A stretch of 64,000 nucleotides of DNA from Aurifilum marmelostoma (taxonomy: Eukaryota; Ascomycota; Sordariomycetes; Diaporthales; Cryphonectriaceae): contig JAMXSV010000023.1 of NCBI GenBank assembly GCA_027559495.1, forward strand, positions 372,001-436,000, in the 5' to 3' direction. This document shows, piece by piece, positions 11,141 through 22,918 of the stretch; position 1 is the first letter of the stretch; each line of letters opens with the position of its first letter. A program made the position numbers and the translations under genes. The notes under the pieces were generated by a model, which worked only from the letters and a program-made list of their open reading frames with translations, was not told the origin of the DNA and made no database searches.

Positions 11141-12693
11141 ATGGCACCTCCCTCTCCAGTCAGCGACGACTACCTAGCCGATTCTGAAGGCAGCAGCGAC
11201 GACGACAACTACGAGATGGGATCCCCGCATCTCAGCCTGCCAGCCCGCAACAAGTCCAGCAAGTATCGTCGTGTCACCGTCCGTACTCCGTCAGAGGAGG
11301 AAGCCAATCAAGAAGATCAGCACTTCGATCGGTCTCGTCGCAGCCCTACGCCGTACTCGTCTTCGCGCCGCCGTCGCCGCGGTAAGAAAGAGAGCAACAA
11401 GGCCGAGGGCGAGGTCAGAAACCAGCCGCAGGTGAACAACGCAAGCCAGATAGATCCTGCTGCCCCAGGTGCGCAGCCTAACAACAACCCCACTGTCACT
11501 ACAGCCCACCTTGGCACCAACGCTGTCCACCTTCACAACACTGCCGTCCCCAACGCGTACATCTCTGGCCAGCAGCCGTTTGTTGTCTCTGTTCAGCCCA
11601 ACAACGACAACACTCCTCCTTTCCCACAAGCAATCAACCTCGGAGGCCAGCCGGCACCGTTCAACCTGAACCTCGCCAACAGAGCTGCCAACGACAGGAT
11701 GGACGCCTACCAGAACGCGACCCCCGCCAACAACGGCCTCAATTTCCAGCCTCAGGTCCCCGACACCAGCCTCGGCCCCATGATGCACCACTACGTTCCT
11801 CGCTTCGATGCTGGCGGTGGTGCCGCCTATGTGGTCCAGCCTGGCATCGTATGTTGTCCCGTCCTTTCATTTGTCCTCCCCTGCCCATCTTTTCATCCTC
11901 TCACCGTCCCGATCCAGCAGCAGCCGCGCCCTGTCACGTTCGCCCCGCAGCCTCTTGTCCTGGGACAGCCAGTCTCAGTGACCAACACCACCCCGGTGAT
12001 GACCCGTATGGGTTATATTGGGCCCGACGGAGTAGTTGCCCCGCGCGAAATGGTTGTGAGACGAGATTTTCGGATCTGCCCCAGATCTAAATGCTTTTCT
12101 CCCCTTTCTATCCTTCTGAAGCCCAAGACAGACGAACCCTCTCGAGGCAGACCGGCTGACATAGCTTTCACGAACAGGTTCCCCAGGGTGTCGCCGTCCC
12201 TCTCCAAGCCGGTCCTACCACCGCCCCCATCATGCCCATCGTCGGTCAGCAGCCCTACCAAGCTCAGCCGATGATGATCGCCGGAGGCCCTGCTGGGCGT
12301 CCTGGCATGGGTCCACCCGTCATGATGGCGGCTGGTGGTATGGGTGGTGGCGTCCCTCCCGGACAGCCCGTGCTCGTGAATGGAGGACACGTCCCCATGA
12401 TGCCAGGTACTTTCCCCGGCCGCGTTTCTTCTTACCCTCACATCAATACCGCGACCGGCGTCGGCCACACTGCCAGCGAGGTCGCGGCCATGGCCATGAT
12501 GGACCCCGAGCTCAACGAGCCACAGGATTTTAAGCCCGCCGACGACAATCCCTCGCGCATGTACCAGGTGCGTCAGCTCGACGGCCAATTCGTCGCCATG
12601 TCCCGCGCTACGATCGACTCCTTCGGTAAGGACGGTGCGCGTTGGTACGTTACCGATGATGGCGTCTTCTACGCTGTCCGCCTCGACGGCTGA
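11141..12693 (+). CDS. Hypothetical low-complexity protein with conserved C-terminal motif
   Basis: Exons 11141-11848, 11918-12055 and 12178-12693 give 453 aa. Intron 1 (69 nt, GTATGT...CCAG) is a multiple of three, so it reads through without a stop; its translation (VCCPVLSFVLPCPSF) is unlike the flanking protein and the splice sites are good, so I treat it as an intron. Intron 2 (122 nt) is needed to reach the C-terminal frame. The N-terminus is acidic and Ser-rich with a basic RRRRRGKK patch near residue 80; the middle is Asn/Pro/Gln-rich and the last third Gly/Met/Pro-rich. The C-terminus (MYQVRQLDGQFVAMSR...GVFYAVRLDG) looks like a compact folded element that I associate with uncharacterised fungal proteins. 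I do not recognise a function. No signal peptide or membrane helix is visible. Confidence 0.8.
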
Positions 12694-13404
12694 CAAGGAA
12701 ATTTCGACGGCTTCCCAAGGGAGGACAAGAAGAGATCTGGTCGGTTACAAAGGGCATCATGCTTGGACTTAATTTTCTTTTCTTTCATGACGGAAAATGG
12801 ATCGTTCTGCACATGTTCTTTGGGAGGGTGCTGAGAAGGGTCAAAGTCACGCACGATAGAACCTGCGACTGTTCTTTTCGGAGGAATTTCTCACGATGGT
12901 GGTTTTTTCTTCTGAGCGGGGCCGTCTGGTTTGGGAGGGCACAAACACTCAAATTGTGGACCCCATATCATCATGGCTCGCAGGCCTACGGAATTGACAT
13001 GATATTATTACATATGGGGTGACGCTGTTTTGAGTGTGTCGTGACGAAGTGAGGTTGATTCTACATGGGCCTGATGGGTTAAGCTTCAGTACAACGACGT
13101 TTTCACACCCCCTGTAGTTGCCCCCATGGCCTATACCTACAGGTGGGCTCTTAGAGCCTAGGGTACCCCCTGTCAAGAACGCGTGGGGCGACGCGGGCAC
13201 CGCTATGGTGTGATCACATAGTACTACAAGTATGGTACAGGCGGCTTGTGAACCGAGGTCCTAACCTCAGGCGTGACATCTACAGTACAGAGCGCGACCT
13301 TGCATTGCGAAAGCCATCCATCTTCCTCATCGATTCAACCTTGACCAGTCCAGACAGAAAGATACTCTAGTACAAGTAAAAAAACACACACCCGGGTCCC
13401 CACG
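12694..13404. other. Intergenic region
   Basis: These 711 bases separate two genes on the same strand. I see the AT-richer 3' region of the first gene and an A-rich leader (AAGTAAAAAAACACACACCC) directly before the start codon of the second. No RNA gene, repeat or further ORF that I can support. Confidence 0.4.
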
Positions 13405-14230
13405 ATGCTCATCATAGGCCTCACCGGCGGCATCGCCACTGGCAAGTCCACCGTCAGCTCGATGCTCTCGTCCCCACCATACAACCTCCCCATCGTCGAC
13501 GCCGACGTGCTGGCGCGGCAGGTCGTGGAGCCAGGCACGCCGGCGTACCGCGCCATCGTGTCCTACTTCGGGCCCACGACCCCAGACCTCCTTGTCGCGC
13601 CCTCGGCAGACATGCCAGAGCAAGGACCCAACGGCAAGGGCCGGCCGCTAAACCGCCCCGCCCTGGGGCGGCGAATCTTTGGCGACACACCCGAGGCGCA
13701 GCAGGGCCGGGCACGGCTCAACGCAATCGTGCACCCGGCGGTGCGGTGGGCGGCGTACTGGGCGCTGCTGCGGGCGTACCTGACAGGCTCGTGGGCGGTG
13801 GTCTGGGACGTGCCGCTGCTGCTTGAGGTGGGCTCGGACCGGTTCTGCGGGACGGTGGTGGTGGTGGGCGTGCGGGACCCGGCGGTGCAGATGGCGCGGC
13901 TGCGGGCGCGCGACCCGCACCTGAGCGCCGAGGACGCCGAGAACAGGGTGCGCAGCCAGACGGACATCAGGCTCAAGGCGCGGCGGTGCGAGGCGCGCGG
14001 GGTGGGGCGCGGGCTGGTGATCTGGAATGATGGTGATCGCGAGGAGCTGCGGGGGGGAGGTCGAGAGGGCCGTGGCGCAGCTCCGGGGCCGCAGCCCGGC
14101 TTGGTGGGGGGCGCTGCTGTGGATGTGTCCTCCTCTTGCGGTGGGCGTGGGTGTGTGGAACTTGTGGGTGAATCGAGGGATCGCGAAGAGGTGGGAGGCT
14201 CAGGAGGCCAGGGAGAAGGCGAAGCTGTAG
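13405..14230 (+). CDS. Dephospho-CoA kinase, frame disrupted near the C-terminus
   Basis: The N-terminal P-loop GLTGGIATGKST (residues 5-16), the VDADVLARQVVEPGTPAYRAIV segment, the LNAIVHPAVR segment and DVPLLLEVG identify dephospho-CoA kinase (CoaE/Cab5 type), which phosphorylates the ribose 3'-OH of dephospho-CoA in the last step of CoA synthesis. The frame is typical up to VIWNDGDREELRG (about residue 217). A run of seven G at 14051-14057 then throws it into a Gly/Arg-rich unrelated frame running to 14370. The +1 frame instead continues with EVERAVAQLRGRSPAWW, a hydrophobic helix (ALLWMCPPLAVGVGVWNLWV) and a basic tail ending at 14230, the arrangement I expect for fungal homologues. I give the end as 14230 on that basis. 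No intron can explain the shift. Confidence 0.85.
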
Positions 14231-14941
14231 CTGGGGCAGAGATGGCCAGATGGGGAGGTCGGATTTGGGGAGTGCAAGGCTGCGTAATACCTGCGCTGGA
14301 TCATGGCTCTAGCAGAGAGACTGTCAGTCAGAGAGGCTGGGCTGCTCTTCATGAAGGGTTTAATACCTGACATGAGGGCGGGGCGGAACGGTTGGGATGC
14401 ATCTCATGCTGGCTGGAAAGCCGGCAAGGGCTCTTTGGATGGATGTGGCGTAGGCTTCGAGGCTGATTATGGAATAGATATAAATGGGCACAATCAATTC
14501 CAGAGAGAGAATTGTAACTTCAACACAGTCCCACATGGAGTTGGACAAGGTGAGGTGACGACCCCTTCCCCCCCCCGGAGGGCCCACCACCACTTCGCGA
14601 TGAAGTGTTTGCCTGTGCTTTAGGCCGACAAGATCAGATAATGGATTGCACCTGCCTCTTTGATTTGATTTTATCTCACTGGACACCTTTGACCTGCTTC
14701 AGTCGAGCTTCTCACCCTTCCTTCTCCTTTCACCCTCTGATTTGACCTCCATCTTTGGACCTCCATCACCTTTCTCCTCTTTCTTCTCAAACTGTTCCAT
14801 CACCATTTCACGGTCTGTCGCATCATTTCACCTCACACCTTTCGTTGATTGGCACATCTCAATCGTTCAATTGATACCTTGATCAAATCAACACTGCTTA
14901 CCTGTCAAAAAACAAGCTCAAGCCCCTTCAACCCCGACAAG
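14231..14941. promoter_or_regulatory. Intergenic region with CT-rich leader
   Basis: No coding gene is visible. Bases about 14690-14900 are strongly pyrimidine-rich on the plus strand (for example TTCTCCTTTCACCCTC and TTTCTCCTCTTTCTTCTC), the usual composition of filamentous-fungal core promoters and leaders, and they precede the ATG at 14942. Confidence 0.4.
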
Positions 14942-17660
14942 ATGGGGCGCGGCACAGGTTGGCCGCCCAATTCTGCTGCCGAGTGGGTGGTCGGTCAGAA
15001 CTTTCGGAGCTGGGGTCACAAGGCCTCGTCAGCATCCAATCCCATCTTGCGGGTCGAGATCTCCGAAGACGAGGCCTCTGGTGATGAGACGGTTGCCATC
15101 ACCTATCCTAGGCGACGTAGACGCGCCGAGAGTGCTCAGAATGCCCCCTCTGTGTCAGCTAGAGCTTCAGCCCGAAAGGTCCGCTTCGACGCCGCTCACA
15201 GGCCTCTGAAGTCGGCAATGAAGAAGAAGAAGAAGAAGGGCGCCAGCCTAGACAGCTCGTCTGATACTTTGGTCGATACCTCAGGCGAGGAGGATGATGC
15301 TGATGATGACAGCGATGCCACCAGCTCCGTCGATGGGGAGTCATCAGGCTTTGACGAGACCGATACCTCCGAGGACGAGAGCCCACCCAGGCGCAAGGGC
15401 AAGAGCAAAAAGTCGAGCAAGGCCAAGGCGGCTGTGTGTAGGAAGGTGACAGAGTACGATCCTGACGCCATTGATGACCCCCTCCCTCACCCAAAATGCC
15501 CGTGCGATGACTGCAGGAAGGCACGCAAGGTCATGAAGGCAATGGTCCGATTTGAGGCGATGGCCAAGGCTGTAGAGAGGCAGTCCAAGACCAAGAACCA
15601 GGAGAAGCACAAGCGCAAGAAGGCCGAGGCTTCATCCACTGATGCTACTGACACCACCACCACTACCACAACGACGACGACCACCGAGACAGATGCGGAC
15701 ACAACGGAGGCCGACACTACCCAGGAAGAATCCGTCGAAGAGGATAGGCCGAAACCACAGAAGAGCAAGAAGAAGAAGGAAAAGCAGAAGCAGAAGCATG
15801 ATAAATCGTCAAAGAAGAAGGAGAAGCCTCAGCCCGAGCCTGAGGCCACGGTCCACGAACCAAAAAAGGCCGCCGCCGAGAGGACTTCTTTCAAGATACC
15901 TCAGTATCCCAAGGAGATGCAGCCAAATCACATCATGCCTCCTCGGGCCAGAGTCATACAGGTCGAACACACCATAGAGGGACCAAGCGACCCCCAGCCC
16001 AATGCCTTTTTCGACAGCACCAAGGGCATCACCCGCGTGTACCACGGCCCGCAATGGGGTAATCATATGGCCGAGCTGTACGGAAACTACAATCCTTCGA
16101 GGGTTGCTCCAGGTCCCTGTGCTCCTATCCCTCCTGGTCCTCCTCCTCCTCCTCCTCTTTCTGCTGCTCCCCCAGTGCCACCTGGATACCCTCCCGCATG
16201 GCCGGGTCAAAACGCCTACCATCCATGGTGGTTGCCACCACCGCCGCCTCCACCACCTGGGGCGCCTTGTACCCAGGCTGCCCCCAACCCACAGGCACCG
16301 AGCAATGAGGCAGCCATGAAAGAGGCCGCCTCAAAGGGCTTCGGCTTATCTGGAATGCCGACTACAGACGTGCCCGACCACGTCCAGGAGATGCGGAAGG
16401 AGGAGGCTCAGAAGGCTGCCTCCCGGAAGTCTGCTTCTGACAAAGGATCCAAGAAGAATACCTGGGGTGGCGGTGCAGCCGACTGGAGAGACGAGGGCAA
16501 TCAAAACAATGGTAAAGCCCCAGACTCTGATACCAATGCGAAAGCCCCAGCTGACCCTTCGCGAGGAGGTGGCTGGGGTAGCTCTGACCCCAACAAGAAT
16601 GGCCTTCCTTCCCCAGTCAACTTCGACGGCTGGGGAAATGGTAATGGCGATACTTTCTCGAGGAGTGAGTTGTCTCCCTCGCCTCGCCACACGCGTGCAT
16701 ATGGATGATCCGCTGACGTATCGAGCAGAGAGCAATCAAAAAGGCAGCCAAAAGAGTGGCTCTGGTAAGCAAGATTCGTATTCTGCTTGCTCTCCCCCTG
16801 ATGCAAATCCTCAGAACTCTCCTGCAGAGGACGTTTCCCAAGTTTTGAATTTCAATAACGACATAGCCCGTAGCGACTCGCTTGAGAACGCGGAGCATGA
16901 TTACCCGCCTGCTTTTTCACGTGGTTCCCCTGTTGCTTCTGCTTTCGACTTGGGCCGCGAGAGACCTACTGACCAGTTGCAAGCCGGAGGATGGGGCAGC
17001 AACGAGCAGAACAACCAACAAGGAGGCGGCAATAATTGGAATAACAACCAGAACGGCGGCAACAACACTAATATTTGGGGCAACAACGATGGCAACCAGA
17101 ACGACGCATGGGGCGAGGCAAAGAACAACAATGGAAACCCAGGAGGGGACTGGGCTGGTCCAACGGCTCCGGATCATGGGTCAGATCATGCGTCTCATCG
17201 TGGCAGCAACGCAGGCGGCAATTGTGCGTGGCAAAATATGCCTGGAGCTTGGGTCAGCATTGGACCCGATACCAACCCCAACGGGAACGGCGGCGGCACT
17301 GGTCATGGTAGTCCCAACACCAAGGTCAAGGGCGCGTTTTCCTGGCCTGACGGCATGGGTCCTCCGCCAGACACCTGCTGGGACCGACGAGATCACCACA
17401 ACAATGGGGAGCAAAACGGCTTTGGAGCAGCCCAGCAGAGAAGCTGGGGTGGCTCCCACCAGGGAGAAGGCGGCCGTCCTCCATGGGGAGATACTGGTCA
17501 CGGCTGGGCGGACAAGAACGGCTCAGGCCCTCCACCAGCTTGGGGCACTGGTGGTGGTGGTCATGAAAAGCCCGCAGACCAATGGGCGGGTCCGACGAGT
17601 GTGCCTCGTATGGGTTCAGACACTGCGCAGAACACTGGAGGAAATGCCGTCCAGTGGTAG
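14942..17660 (+). CDS. Disordered GW/WG-rich protein, function unknown
   Basis: Exons 14942-16664 and 16729-17660 join in phase (64-nt intron, GTGAGT...GCAG) to 884 aa. The start is the first ATG of the frame, after a CT-rich leader; the open frame extends further upstream but without an ATG. N-terminal part: MGRGTGWPPNSAAEW, a basic patch with a Lys run near residue 90, an acidic Ser/Asp region, a small Cys motif (HPKCPCDDCRKARK, near residue 180), a poly-Thr run near residue 240 and Lys-rich stretches. A conserved-looking YHGPQWGNHMAELYGNYNPSR patch precedes two poly-Pro runs. From about residue 505 to the end the protein is Gly/Asn/Ser-rich with repeated tryptophans, mostly as GW or WG. 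No enzyme domain is recognised. A further GTAAGC...CTCAG pair (50 nt, at about 16766) would break the frame, so I leave it unspliced. Confidence 0.82.
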
Positions 17661-18818
17661 GGGCGCCGTCACGGATGGCCCTGGTGAAAGGCTTCCATCT
17701 GAGGGGTGGATTGAAAGAAGTCACTTGAGAGATCAGAGCATCACGGTTTAGCATGAATCCCTCCTTTTCGCGGGCTGGACACACATTGTGGGCTCTTGTA
17801 TCGATTCTCAGGTCTAACCCGGTGAGATATGGATGACGTGGACCGGGAGACATTGCATGGGAGTCTATGGGCATAATTTTGATTGAAGAAGGGCGGTGGA
17901 CTATGGTGGTTACAGTATTGACGATGTGCTATCAAGCAAAGCGAGTCGCGCTTTTCATCGAACGCCTGCTCCGATATGGGGCCAGCGTCCAGCGACCCTT
18001 GCTCTTCTCTTCTCGCGATGGACACAGAAGCTGCACCGAACCTGAAGTGCCAGGAGTGGTTATCTCGGACAGTTGTACACGCATACCTATGATGAGGGGG
18101 AAAGAAGGAGAAGAAAAAAAAATGGGCAGAACGAAATAGAGTTTTTACTTCACAGCACTCCGCTAGCCTAGGCCGTGATGTTGACCGTTATTAGTTTTAG
18201 GCAGGGCCCATGCACAGTGCTACTATGTGATCTCGGCCGAATTGGATGGACCTCACTCGCCGAGGCATCGCCAAGCAAGCCACAAGCCCACTTGGTGCAG
18301 GGGATTGTTTCGAGGGACTTGTTCCTGGCAGTGGGACCGGTTGCTGAACCGGATGAGCCACGATCAAGCTTCTAGACCTATTCCTCGGGCGCCTCGGACC
18401 GAGGGGCTGGGAGAGATATAATATCACATGGTTGACGGCATAGCACAACAACGGTCGCGGACTAACCAAGTGGGTAACTAATTGGTCAAAAGATGCACAA
18501 GTTCATTCTCCTTCATTTCGGCCGCACTGTCCAGAACAAGCTGTTCCCTAACTTTGGTATTGAAGCGCACCTTTTTTTTTCTTTTCTTTTTTCTTTTTCT
18601 CCCTTCTTCTCCGTTCACAGTTTCACGTAGCAACACGTCAATAACAATCATCAGCCTGCAGCACACACTTTTGACATAGATGTATCGGGAGAACAGTGAA
18701 CGTTCACACATTAGCATCATAATATTTGGTAGGTACTGTTATATATACATCTCGCTGTACGGATAGAAAAAGTCTACATCTTCTTCTTCTTCTTCCTCCT
18801 CCTCCTCCTCATGCCTCT
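17661..18818. other. Convergent intergenic region
   Basis: These 1.16 kb lie between two convergent stop codons. Visible items are an A-run at 18114-18122, a T/C-rich stretch at about 18570-18610 and a (TTC)n/(TCC)n triplet tract at 18780-18810 just past the tyrosinase stop. No gene that I can support. Confidence 0.4.
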
Positions 18819-20570
18819 CTACTCGTAGATATAGCACAAAGGCCCGCCCATGATACTCGCGTAGTTCTTGATGGGTGTGCCCTCATCATACTCACCGCTC
18901 ACCCAGCCCAGGCCAATAAGGTCCTCTACAGTGGCGTCATCGCTAGGCGGGTCGTTGGCCAAGGTGCGGGTGCCGTTGATCTGGAACATGCGGTCCTCGA
19001 TGCATCCGTCCTGGTTCTGCCAGGCGGCAAACAGGCGGTCCACATTGGCATGGTGCAGCCAGAAGCTGAGCTCGTTGGGCGAGTTGTAGAAGTCGGTGCT
19101 GGGGTCGCCGTTGATGGCCATGTGGCCGTAGGCGTGCAGCCCGTAGTAGCCCTCGGTGGCGGTGCCCGTGTTCTGCAGCTGGGTCTGCCACTCGCCGATG
19201 CCGACCTGGTAGGCCGGGTTGAGCAGGATGTCGGCGACCTGGGCGTCCGTGGTCCAGTTCTGGCCGAGCGAGTTGGAGATGTCGCGGTGCACGCAGCGGG
19301 GCTCGTAGCTCAGGAAGGCGCCGACCGTGACGTTCTGGTACGTGTCGACGGGGGCTACGGCAGAGATGTTGATCACCAGGCCGGCGTAGGGGCCCGTCTC
19401 GACACAACCGCCTGTTGGGGGGGGGGGGGAGAAACAGTGATCCGTCAGTATACGCGTTCTCTTCTTCCGACGATATATATTAAGGTAAAGGTTTGAGTTT
19501 ACCTCCTGAGCCAGCTGGGATGTTGAGGAGACCAGATGGCAAGCCTGCCGACGCATTGTGTGCCAGGTAATCGCCATTGCCGCCCTGGGAGGTTGCGCTT
19601 CCATCAAAACTGTCCGTCGACGATATTTATTAGCACTCCGAATCTAGTAGTCTTTTTTTTCTTTCCTTTTTTTCTCGGATTGGCCACAACTCACATGGGC
19701 GAACCCAGGAGGTCCTCGGAAGTCTTTACGTAGTTCCAGTATGGGAGGTAGCCTGTGTATCCACATTCGTCGCGCAGGGCCTTCTCGAAGTACCAGATAT
19801 ACATGCGATGCCAGTACAAGAAGTTGCCAGTGAGATGGATATAGCTTCAGGGGAGTCATGTCAGCATCGGTTCTGGTACCTCTCAAGAATATCGTAGCTG
19901 TTTGTCATTAGAGTTGACATGTGAACGGTCCATCCGGGTTTGACTTCCACCGAGCAGGAAGGCGAGCACGTAAAGAGAGGAAGATGGAGGGTAGAGGGGA
20001 GTGGACCCTCGTCACGGCAGAATAAGAAAGACAAAATAGAGTAACACAGGTCAAGCAAGAAGAAAAAAATAAAATCACCGCAGGCCGGGGGTGAGATTGC
20101 GGACCGAATAGGTTCGGACAAAGCTTACCCTGTCTGGTTCACATGGGTGGCCACAAAGTCATCGTATCTTGACCGGACACCTGGAGCCTCGGACTGTGGA
20201 GGCACGGAGGGAGATCAGTGTTAGCGAGGTGAATTATTACTGCTGTTACTAACAAATAGAAAACTAGAGGGAATGCACTGACTGAGGGTGTAAGTGGTGG
20301 TGAGGCCAGCAGACACGAGACTGCGCTGACGTAGTCCAGCCTCTCCGCCTCCGTCAGCTCGACATAGTCCTTGCGCACGACCACGTTTTCTGGCGAGCAC
20401 TCCATGGGGACGTCTCGGCCGGCCAGGTACTTCTTCAGACTCCCGTCCGAGGCCGTGAGGAACAGGTTCAGCATGCTATCGGAGACCGCGAGGTCGGTGA
20501 GCACCGATGAGGCCGGCGTCCAGGCACGGACGGCCAGCGGGAGGGAGAGCAACAAGGGTAAGACAACCAT
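18819..20570 (-). CDS. Secreted tyrosinase (type-3 copper oxidase)
   Basis: Five exons, in transcript order 20283-20570, 20129-20193, 19695-19844, 19503-19609 and 18819-19411, join in phase to 400 aa (introns 89, 284, 85 and 91 nt). Residues 1-17 (MVVLPLLLSLPLAVRAW) form a signal peptide. The CuA site is His113, His121 and His130 within ATHVNQTGYIHLTGNFLYWHR; the CuB site is His296, His300 and His323 within LHAYGHMAI...LSFWLHHANVDR. All six copper ligands are present, so the enzyme should oxidise phenols or catechols to quinones outside the cell or in the secretory path. There is no C-terminal lid domain: the chain ends about 75 residues after CuB, as in short fungal tyrosinases. Several Asn-X-Ser/Thr sites suggest glycosylation. 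The last intron's pyrimidine tract contains 13 consecutive C. Its substrate is not predictable from sequence. Confidence 0.9.
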
Positions 20571-22885
20571 GTTTGCCTCGACAATAAGAAAACCCTAAAT
20601 TAAAAACAAAAAAGGAGGCGTCGTGAGGAGAGCAAAGGCAAAGGAGGAAAGACGGACGAAGAGAAGGAGGAGGAGGAGGAGGAGGAGGAGGAGGAGTAGG
20701 GTGAAGAACTGGAAAAGAGGGCGTGTCTAGAGGCTGACCGCTCATAATTTTTCCGCCCATCCACAGCCTTTTTATATGGAACTAGATTAACATTTACCAG
20801 CTTGATGGCAATCTCCAAAGCCCAACAGCGGATGAGACGGCATCCCCACCTCCACCACACCCTATCAACCTTGATAATGGCATTATTGACTGCGGTTCAT
20901 GATGGGGAGGGGGGCCCGCGGCAAGATCCAATATCCAGAGGGGGCGAGAGGGGGAAGGGGTCCAGATTTGTGTGCTAGCTGTGGGCTAGAAGGCCATTCG
21001 TCTGCCTGCTGCGGCGATATGCAGTGGATCCTACTACTGTAAATACAGTGAATGGTCCCAATTATGGTTCTTCTCTTACCCCGCAGGCCTCCTCGACCCA
21101 CACACTGTGTCTTCTCCTAGAGATATATCACTCGAGCCTAGAGTGTGTCCCAGGAAAAGCATATCGTAGTAGCGCTGCGGTCAGTCTCAGGCTCAAGACA
21201 ACGCAGGGTCTGGTTTGTGTTTTAATTAGCTGACGGCGGGACGGGCGTCATGTGAACGCGTCCATCAGATAACGGTTGTTGATAAATTTCGACTATTCAT
21301 GCACACACCATGCGATAAAAAAAAGGGGGGGGGGGGGGAAGCTGGGGGCTGGGCTGGCCGCGCGCCCGTGGACATTTCATACACCCCGTCCATGACCAGC
21401 GAGAGCTCACCTCAGGAGGAAAAGAGAGAGAGAGAGAAAAAAAGAAAAACATTCACGGAGAGAAGATTGCTGGGGTGCCTGGAGAAAGAGCGGGGGGGGG
21501 GGAGAAGAAAAGAAGAACCAACTGCAGCAAAGACTTATGGGACCTGCTTCCACATTCGATGCATGAACCGAGACTATTAACTCGGCTCCAGGTTGTGGGA
21601 ACCTTTTCTCAGGCCATCTGGCCCCTGCAGGCCCGGCGGTCACTGATAATCCTTCGTCCTGCAGCGACAGCCGTCACGGGCAGACACGCAGCACTGCGGA
21701 GCGTGGCATCCTGTGTTGGTATATGCATGTGTGTGGCCGGGCCTCCGGGCGCAGGTCTTTTGACCGAGAGCAGCCCATCTTGGACCCGAGACGACCTCAC
21801 ATTGGAGATGATCTGCTGACGACCAGGCCCTGATCCGAGACGAATCACGCCAGGCTGATAGACAGGCACAGGTGCCAAACCATATGCAGGCCATCGCCAA
21901 CGTGGCAAAACTCGCTGCGCCGTGCTGATGAGGCTTATTCCACGTGGGACGTACCATAGTAGACAATTTGAGCTAATGCTCTGCGTCTATCGCGGAGAGG
22001 GGTTGCAGTTGCAACTGCTACCTCGTGAGCGAGTAGCCTCTGCTCTGCTATAAGTTTGTATGCATGTAGGCTTCGTAGCGAAAGTCTGGAAAAAGTCCAC
22101 GGGCGAACCGTGTGGCAACACGGCGGTTAATGGGGACCCTGCGCCGATCGATGTGCCCAGCCTGGATGGGAAATAAATTTGTGGTTGGTACCTGCAAAGT
22201 TTTGCCTGGCAACCTGGCGGCTCTTTTCCATGTGACGTTGACTAAGAGATGTGAGGGGCATGTTACATAGTACATTATGCGAGCAAAAGTGTTGTCCTTT
22301 TTAAAGTTATCTGAGGACGAAATGCTCAAGCTGTTGAGACCTTGTCTCCCAATGCCATTGTTAGAGCTGATGAATTGCCCCAGGGTGGTTAGTTTATTCC
22401 TGACAAGGCCAAGAGAAGGAATTGAGTATTAATCTTTTCCTGACCCTGGGACGGGAAAACAAGAACCAGAAGACTAGATGGGGAGAAAAGAAAAAAAAGG
22501 GACAAATTTAATTATTCGGTGACAGGAGCTCGGAAGGTTCCAGGTAGGTTGGCAGTTGATTGACCGGATGCCGCAGTATCTTTTCTCCATAATATAGGCG
22601 GGAAGATCAGTGGGGCAGGTATCGTGCTCTGCTGTGGGCAGAGTTGCACAATTAATTATTCAAAGATATGGTAAGGCTAAGATCAAGTGGACCTGGGGTC
22701 CGGTCAAGAGACCAGCCACCCCCGGGACGGCCCAGTTTCTGTCATACTTTAAAAGGCAGTGAGAAGTGGGCGGACTAGGACATGGTTTTTCGCAGCAGAG
22801 AGAAGAGGCCTACATAGCGTTGTCTGGTGGTGCAGAAAGGATATATCTTTCTTGGATAATTGAGGGTCCTCACAAGTAATAGAGG

Positions 22886-22918
<33 letters not shown>

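Noticed and set aside
16766..16815. Possible second intron in the GW/WG-rich gene (GTAAGC...CTCAG, 50 nt)
   Set aside because: Removing 50 nt shifts the frame out of the long Gly/Asn/Trp-rich ORF that continues to 17660.
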